This document shows, piece by piece, positions 60,805-64,000 of a stretch of 64,000 nucleotides of DNA; the first letter of the stretch is position 1, and each line of letters opens with the position of its first letter. The position numbers were made by a program, and so were the translations under genes. The notes under the pieces are model-generated. The model was given only the letters and a program-made list of their open reading frames with translations, did not search any database and was not told the DNA's origin. Source of the DNA: Emticicia sp. CRIBPO (GTDB lineage Bacteria > Bacteroidota > Bacteroidia > Cytophagales > Spirosomataceae); assembly GCF_009905725.1 (NCBI RefSeq), contig NZ_JAAAKV010000002.1, forward strand, positions 186,001 to 250,000, read 5' to 3'.

Positions 60805-61887
60805 TCAGGATTTCCTGTCAAAAACTTCTTTCACAGCTTCCAGGTAAGAAAGCCCGTCACGCTTGCACGGCTCAAGGTGATTGCCCTCGGCCCATTCGTT
60901 CCAGGCATTGATAAAGATGATTTTCTCTTCATCCGGAAAATCCTTCACTTCTTCTTTGGCTTCAACCAGGGATTGTTTAAAATCACCCACGTTCTGATTG
61001 GTGATGACAATGGCCTGATCGCCCCTTCTGGCGGTGTTATCGAATCCGACCATCACGCAAGGGAAACCCTTATAGGAGAATTTCAGCCTCCGGATCCTGT
61101 CTTTGTATTCTTTATAATCGTAAATTTTCAGGCTTGGACTGACGATACCCTGAAGCAGATTCCTGATAAATTTCTTGACTGTCGGGCCGTCTTTCAAAAA
61201 CTCAGACAACAAATGATGCCGGGTTTGAAAATGGACAGCGTGATCAAACCCTAATTCGTAGGGATTACTGTCCATGTTATGCGAATTCGATGCTACGAAA
61301 AACGGTCTTTCAATTCCGTGTTCTTTACAAACCTCCCCGAAAATCTCGATGGTTCTTTTGGGATCAGGCAGGTCAAAAGGCTTATAGATAATGAATAACG
61401 GCCTGTTATTCACTTTGATATAACGTTCATCTTTGAAGGCAGTAACCAGCCATTCCGCATGCTTTCTGTCATCTTCAAAGCTATATTCCTGTTTGATCAG
61501 CACTTCTTTCTCTTCCCCGACCCATCTTCTTGACCACGATTCGTTGGCCCAGAAAAAGCAGAAAGGAAAATCAGGCTTTTTAGATTCGAGAATGGCATCT
61601 ATAGGCTCTTTCATTAGACGGGTTCCTGAAAACCAGTAGTGATAGTAACAAAAACCGTCAATGTTGTAATCCTGAGCCAATTGAGCCTGTTGTTCCCTGG
61701 TCTGAGGAAGTCTCAGGTCATAGAATCCGAGGTCTGCCGGAATATGAGGCTGATAATGTCCTTTAAATAACCTCTTTGCGGCTACGACATTCGTCCATTC
61801 CGTAAATCCTTTCCCCCACCATTCATCATTTTGCTCGAAAGGGTGGAATTGTGGAAGGTGGATAGCTAAAACTTTAGGCTGACTCAT
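60805..61887 (-). CDS. WbsX-like GH99-type protein, copy B
   Basis: A 360-residue paralogue of copy A from ATG 61887, with the same signature segments: VLAIHLPQFHPFEQNDEWWGKGFTEWTNV, FCYYHYWFSGTRLM, WANESWSRRWVGEE and INAWNEWAEGNHLEP. Differences between copies lie mainly in the middle, so they may act on different sugars. Confidence 0.87.
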   Translation of the reverse strand: MSQPKVLAIHLPQFHPFEQNDEWWGKGFTEWTNVVAAKRLFKGHYQPHIPADLGFYDLRLPQTREQQAQLAQDYNIDGFCYYHYWFSGTRLMKEPIDAILESKKPDFPFCFFWANESWSRRWVGEEKEVLIKQEYSFEDDRKHAEWLVTAFKDERYIKVNNRPLFIIYKPFDLPDPKRTIEIFGEVCKEHGIERPFFVASNSHNMDSNPYELGFDHAVHFQTRHHLLSEFLKDGPTVKKFIRNLLQGIVSPSLKIYDYKEYKDRIRRLKFSYKGFPCVMVGFDNTARRGDQAIVITNQNVGDFKQSLVEAKEEVKDFPDEEKIIFINAWNEWAEGNHLEPCKRDGLSYLEAVKEVFDRKS

Positions 61888-61910
61888 CAAACTCTGTGAA
61901 TAATTATAAA

Positions 61911-62135
61911 TTAAAGATTATATAGGGGTAATACATGGCATTTTACCGTCAACAAGGTGCTCAGGCGAGTACCGCTTTTTTCAGACACCGGAACATCATT
62001 CCCGGCACGATCCAAAAGCCCGTGATTCATTAATTTATCAAAATACAGAGCAGTAAAATGATGGGCAGTATTGAAATTTTTAAAATATCCGTCTGCTTTT
62101 CGTATGACTTGTTTTATATCAAAATATCGTTTCAC
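61911..62135 (-). CDS. small hypothetical protein or gene fragment
   Basis: A 74-codon frame from GTG 62135. The sequence (KRYFDIKQVIRKADGYFKNF...) has no domain I recognise. A TATCTTTA-like -7 about 30 bases upstream hints at transcription. It may instead be a remnant in a cluster that has changed; the low-complexity end (LLTVKCHVLPLYNL) does not look well folded. Confidence 0.3.
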   Translation of the reverse strand: MKRYFDIKQVIRKADGYFKNFNTAHHFTALYFDKLMNHGLLDRAGNDVPVSEKSGTRLSTLLTVKCHVLPLYNL

Positions 62136-62216
62136 GTATTTTTCTTTTTGGATTCTGAGTTGTAAAGATAATGAATTTATGATTATCGGATAATTTCTGC
62201 CTGATTTTTAACCTTT

Positions 62217-63461
62217 TCAGCACTTCTGCAAAATGTCCAGATAGAGTTCTTCACGGATTTGCCCGCAATATTCTTTTGAGAACTTTTCAGAAATCAGTTC
62301 TTCCGAGTTTTTAATGAGTTTTTGCTGAAGGTCCGGCTCAGAAATGATCCTTTCCACTTCCTTCATAAACTGTTCGGCAGAGTCGCCTATGAGGCAATTC
62401 TCTTTATGTACCATCGGCAACCCTTCCGCTCCTAAAGTGGTGGTTACTACGGGTACGTTCCATGAAGCTGCCTCAAGAATTTTCATCCGCATACCACTCA
62501 CAATCCTGAGTGGAACAATCATCACAGCCCCCTCCATTACCTCCTCAAGGTGCTGAACAAAACCTTTGAAAATGACATTTTTCTGATGGCTATGCCTTGC
62601 TTTGAATGCTTCAGACCACTTTCCGACCACCCAAAACTCAATTTTGGGGTTTCTCCTGCTGATCTCATCCCAGCAATATTGCAGAAACCAGTCAACGGCG
62701 TCGAGATTAGGGTAATGCTGCTCAGGTCCCAAGTAAATGATCCTGTTCCTGAAAACAAAGGGCTGATTAATGAGCGATTTTTTGAATTCTACCGGCAGAG
62801 GAGAAACACTTATTTTAGACTCCTCAACTCCGTCTTCAACCAGGTATTCCTTGTCCTGATCAGACAGGGTGAGCACACTGTCATAGGCATTCAGAATACT
62901 TATTTCCAGCTTCTTGGTAGACTCGAGCCTCCACCGCAATATGTCGGTTTTATCAGCAAGCGTATCAAATTCGTGCTTCATCCTCCGGTGTCTGATTTCA
63001 TGATGCACAAATACTTTCGGGATATTTTCGGGCAGGAAATAGACTATGGGAGCAAATTCGATAAACTCGACCTGGATAAGATCAAATTTCTGTGATGATG
63101 TCAGCTTTTTAACCGAACTGATCAAACCGGGAAAATGACAATTGACAAGATCAGTGTTAAAAAGAACCATGTTCTTCCTGCTTGTTTCTTCAAACGCCGG
63201 CTCTCCGTTGTTTTTTATAAAATTATATACCTTCCTTAATAAGGTCGGTCTCGAATCGTCAAAATTGGTTTCAAAAGTAGCCAGCTTCACCTCCGGCCAG
63301 AGAGCTTTCAGTTCACTGTAGTATTCTTCCCTGGAAGGATGCGGGCAAACCAGGGTTATATCATTAAACTTTCTTGAATAATCAATCAATTTAAAGGTAC
63401 CTGCACTACCTCCGGCATCAATCGGATAGGGAAAAACTACAGATACTAATAAAATCTTCAT
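62217..63461 (-). CDS. glycosyltransferase family 4 (group 1)
   Basis: A 414-residue GT-B transferase. The N-terminal domain has FPYPIDAGGSAGTFKLIDY, the C-terminal domain has VKFKGFVQ-type IFKGFVQHLEEV, MIVPLRIVSGMRMKILEAASWNVPVVTTTLGAEGLP, the family's donor-binding E-x7-E-type region. It transfers a sugar in surface polysaccharide synthesis; the donor is unknown. Confidence 0.88.
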   Translation of the reverse strand: MKILLVSVVFPYPIDAGGSAGTFKLIDYSRKFNDITLVCPHPSREEYYSELKALWPEVKLATFETNFDDSRPTLLRKVYNFIKNNGEPAFEETSRKNMVLFNTDLVNCHFPGLISSVKKLTSSQKFDLIQVEFIEFAPIVYFLPENIPKVFVHHEIRHRRMKHEFDTLADKTDILRWRLESTKKLEISILNAYDSVLTLSDQDKEYLVEDGVEESKISVSPLPVEFKKSLINQPFVFRNRIIYLGPEQHYPNLDAVDWFLQYCWDEISRRNPKIEFWVVGKWSEAFKARHSHQKNVIFKGFVQHLEEVMEGAVMIVPLRIVSGMRMKILEAASWNVPVVTTTLGAEGLPMVHKENCLIGDSAEQFMKEVERIISEPDLQQKLIKNSEELISEKFSKEYCGQIREELYLDILQKC

Positions 63462-63479
63462 GGCTTCAACGATAATGGA

Positions 63480-64000
63480 TTAAATAGGCAGTGTATCAAA
63501 AAAATGGTAAATCCTGAACGACACCGAAGTCAGCACCTTTTTAACAAAGCTCTTCTTAGGGGGTTGAGGTGTTTCTTTTTGATAGTAGCATTTAATCGAT
63601 TTGAAATAACTGTTTTCAAAGGTTTTCAGCGTAGCACGGTAATTATCAAAGATAGAAACCAGGTCTTTGCGGTTCGTGAGATCAAATCTGTCCTGCCACC
63701 TGGATATGTTCAAAGGATCTCCGATGTTAATGCCACTATAATGATAAAAAATCAGGGGTTGTCCGTTTGAAAAATACTTACCGTCTTTATAAGTCAGCTG
63801 TCGTTCATGGAGGTTCCAGTACGAAATATTGTAACCAGGATTTTTATCAATTTTCACGCCTTCAAAATAAAGCGGAACCATGTTACACCACAACTGATCC
63901 ACAAACATCCCTCTCTGAATATCCATGTAGCACTCTGTCCTGAGCTTGGTTTTCCACCAGAACAGGAAGTCTTCTACCGGCTTTGATCTTTTAACCGCCA
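63480..64000 (-). CDS. glycosyltransferase-like protein, C-terminal part (runs off the window)
   Basis: The frame is open from the window end (no start needed at 63926) to the stop at 63480, at least 173 residues. It has FLFWWKTKLRTECYMDIQRGMFVDQLWCNMVPLYFEGVK and the NISYWNLHERQL segment, typical of the C-terminal half of Bacteroidota and proteobacterial nucleotide-sugar-type transferases in surface clusters. N-terminus and donor lie outside the window. Confidence 0.7.
   Translation of the reverse strand, partial: AVKRSKPVEDFLFWWKTKLRTECYMDIQRGMFVDQLWCNMVPLYFEGVKIDKNPGYNISYWNLHERQLTYKDGKYFSNGQPLIFYHYSGINIGDPLNISRWQDRFDLTNRKDLVSIFDNYRATLKTFENSYFKSIKCYYQKETPQPPKKSFVKKVLTSVSFRIYHFFDTLPI

Noticed and set aside
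57681-64000. Surface polysaccharide cluster as a recently acquired island.
   Set aside because: No integrase, tRNA or insertion sequence borders it and base composition looks similar to the rest; the far end lies outside the window.

Overview
The window is chromosomal DNA of a Bacteroidota bacterium, most likely of the order Cytophagales. The evidence is the gene content (a type IX secretion C-terminal signal, a DUF5686 TonB-plug-like protein, GH92 and GH29 glycosidases, an N-succinylornithine-type carbamoyltransferase, DUF4296 and WbsX proteins), the lack of Shine-Dalgarno sequences, and many -7 boxes of the form TAnnTTTG. The DNA is moderately AT-rich with very AT-rich intergenic gaps. Almost all of it is ordinary core or lineage genes. 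I see no prophage, insertion sequence, CRISPR array, tRNA or rRNA.

Layout. 1-5.5 kb: acyl-CoA dehydrogenase, AraC regulator, small hypothetical protein, Tat-exported alkaline phosphatase, TPR protein. 5.5-10.4 kb (minus): DEAD-box helicase coupled to a large membrane protein, then dihydrolipoyl dehydrogenase. 10.6-16.3 kb: phenylalanine hydroxylase, GH92 mannosidase, free-methionine-sulfoxide reductase, PfkB kinase and an ArgF' carbamoyltransferase. 16.4-22.5 kb (minus): pyruvate carboxylase, then a DUF58/BatD-like/acyltransferase operon. 22.6-26.4 kb: DUF4296 lipoprotein, polyprenol-phosphate mannosyltransferase-like protein, Tat-exported oxidoreductase and a GH29 fucosidase. 26.8-30 kb (minus): F-ATPase genes atpZ, an AtpI-like gene, atpB, E, F and H, ending at a terminator without atpA or atpG. 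30.2-39.4 kb: dnaA, then minus-strand ybaB, GT2, coaE and a barrel-like protein, then an M28 peptidase, a CoA-binding protein, mutS2 and pspC. 39.4-42.9 kb: a GNAT-like gene without a standard start codon, then a two-gene lysine/2-oxoadipate catabolism operon. 43-48.1 kb: a DUF1016 nuclease gene carrying two perfect palindromes, pspC, an IscA-type protein, a YiiX-like amidase, VF530, and a barrel/lipoprotein pair. 48.2-51.6 kb (minus): two tandem M14 peptidase paralogues, one apparently dead. 51.8-57.6 kb: His-rich lipoprotein, T9SS cargo protein, AHSA1/ArsR operon and DUF5686 protein. 57.7-64 kb (minus): a surface-polysaccharide cluster of glycosyltransferases and two WbsX proteins that runs off the window.

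The most unusual signals are: the two near-identical palindromes inside the DUF1016 reading frame; the active plus catalytically erased M14 pair; the symmetrical operators around the AHSA1/ArsR promoter and the divergent msrC/PfkB promoter; the non-canonical start of the GNAT-like gene; and a GC-rich block of unknown nature at about 26.52-26.63 kb. I found no clearly new multi-gene defence or secretion system.
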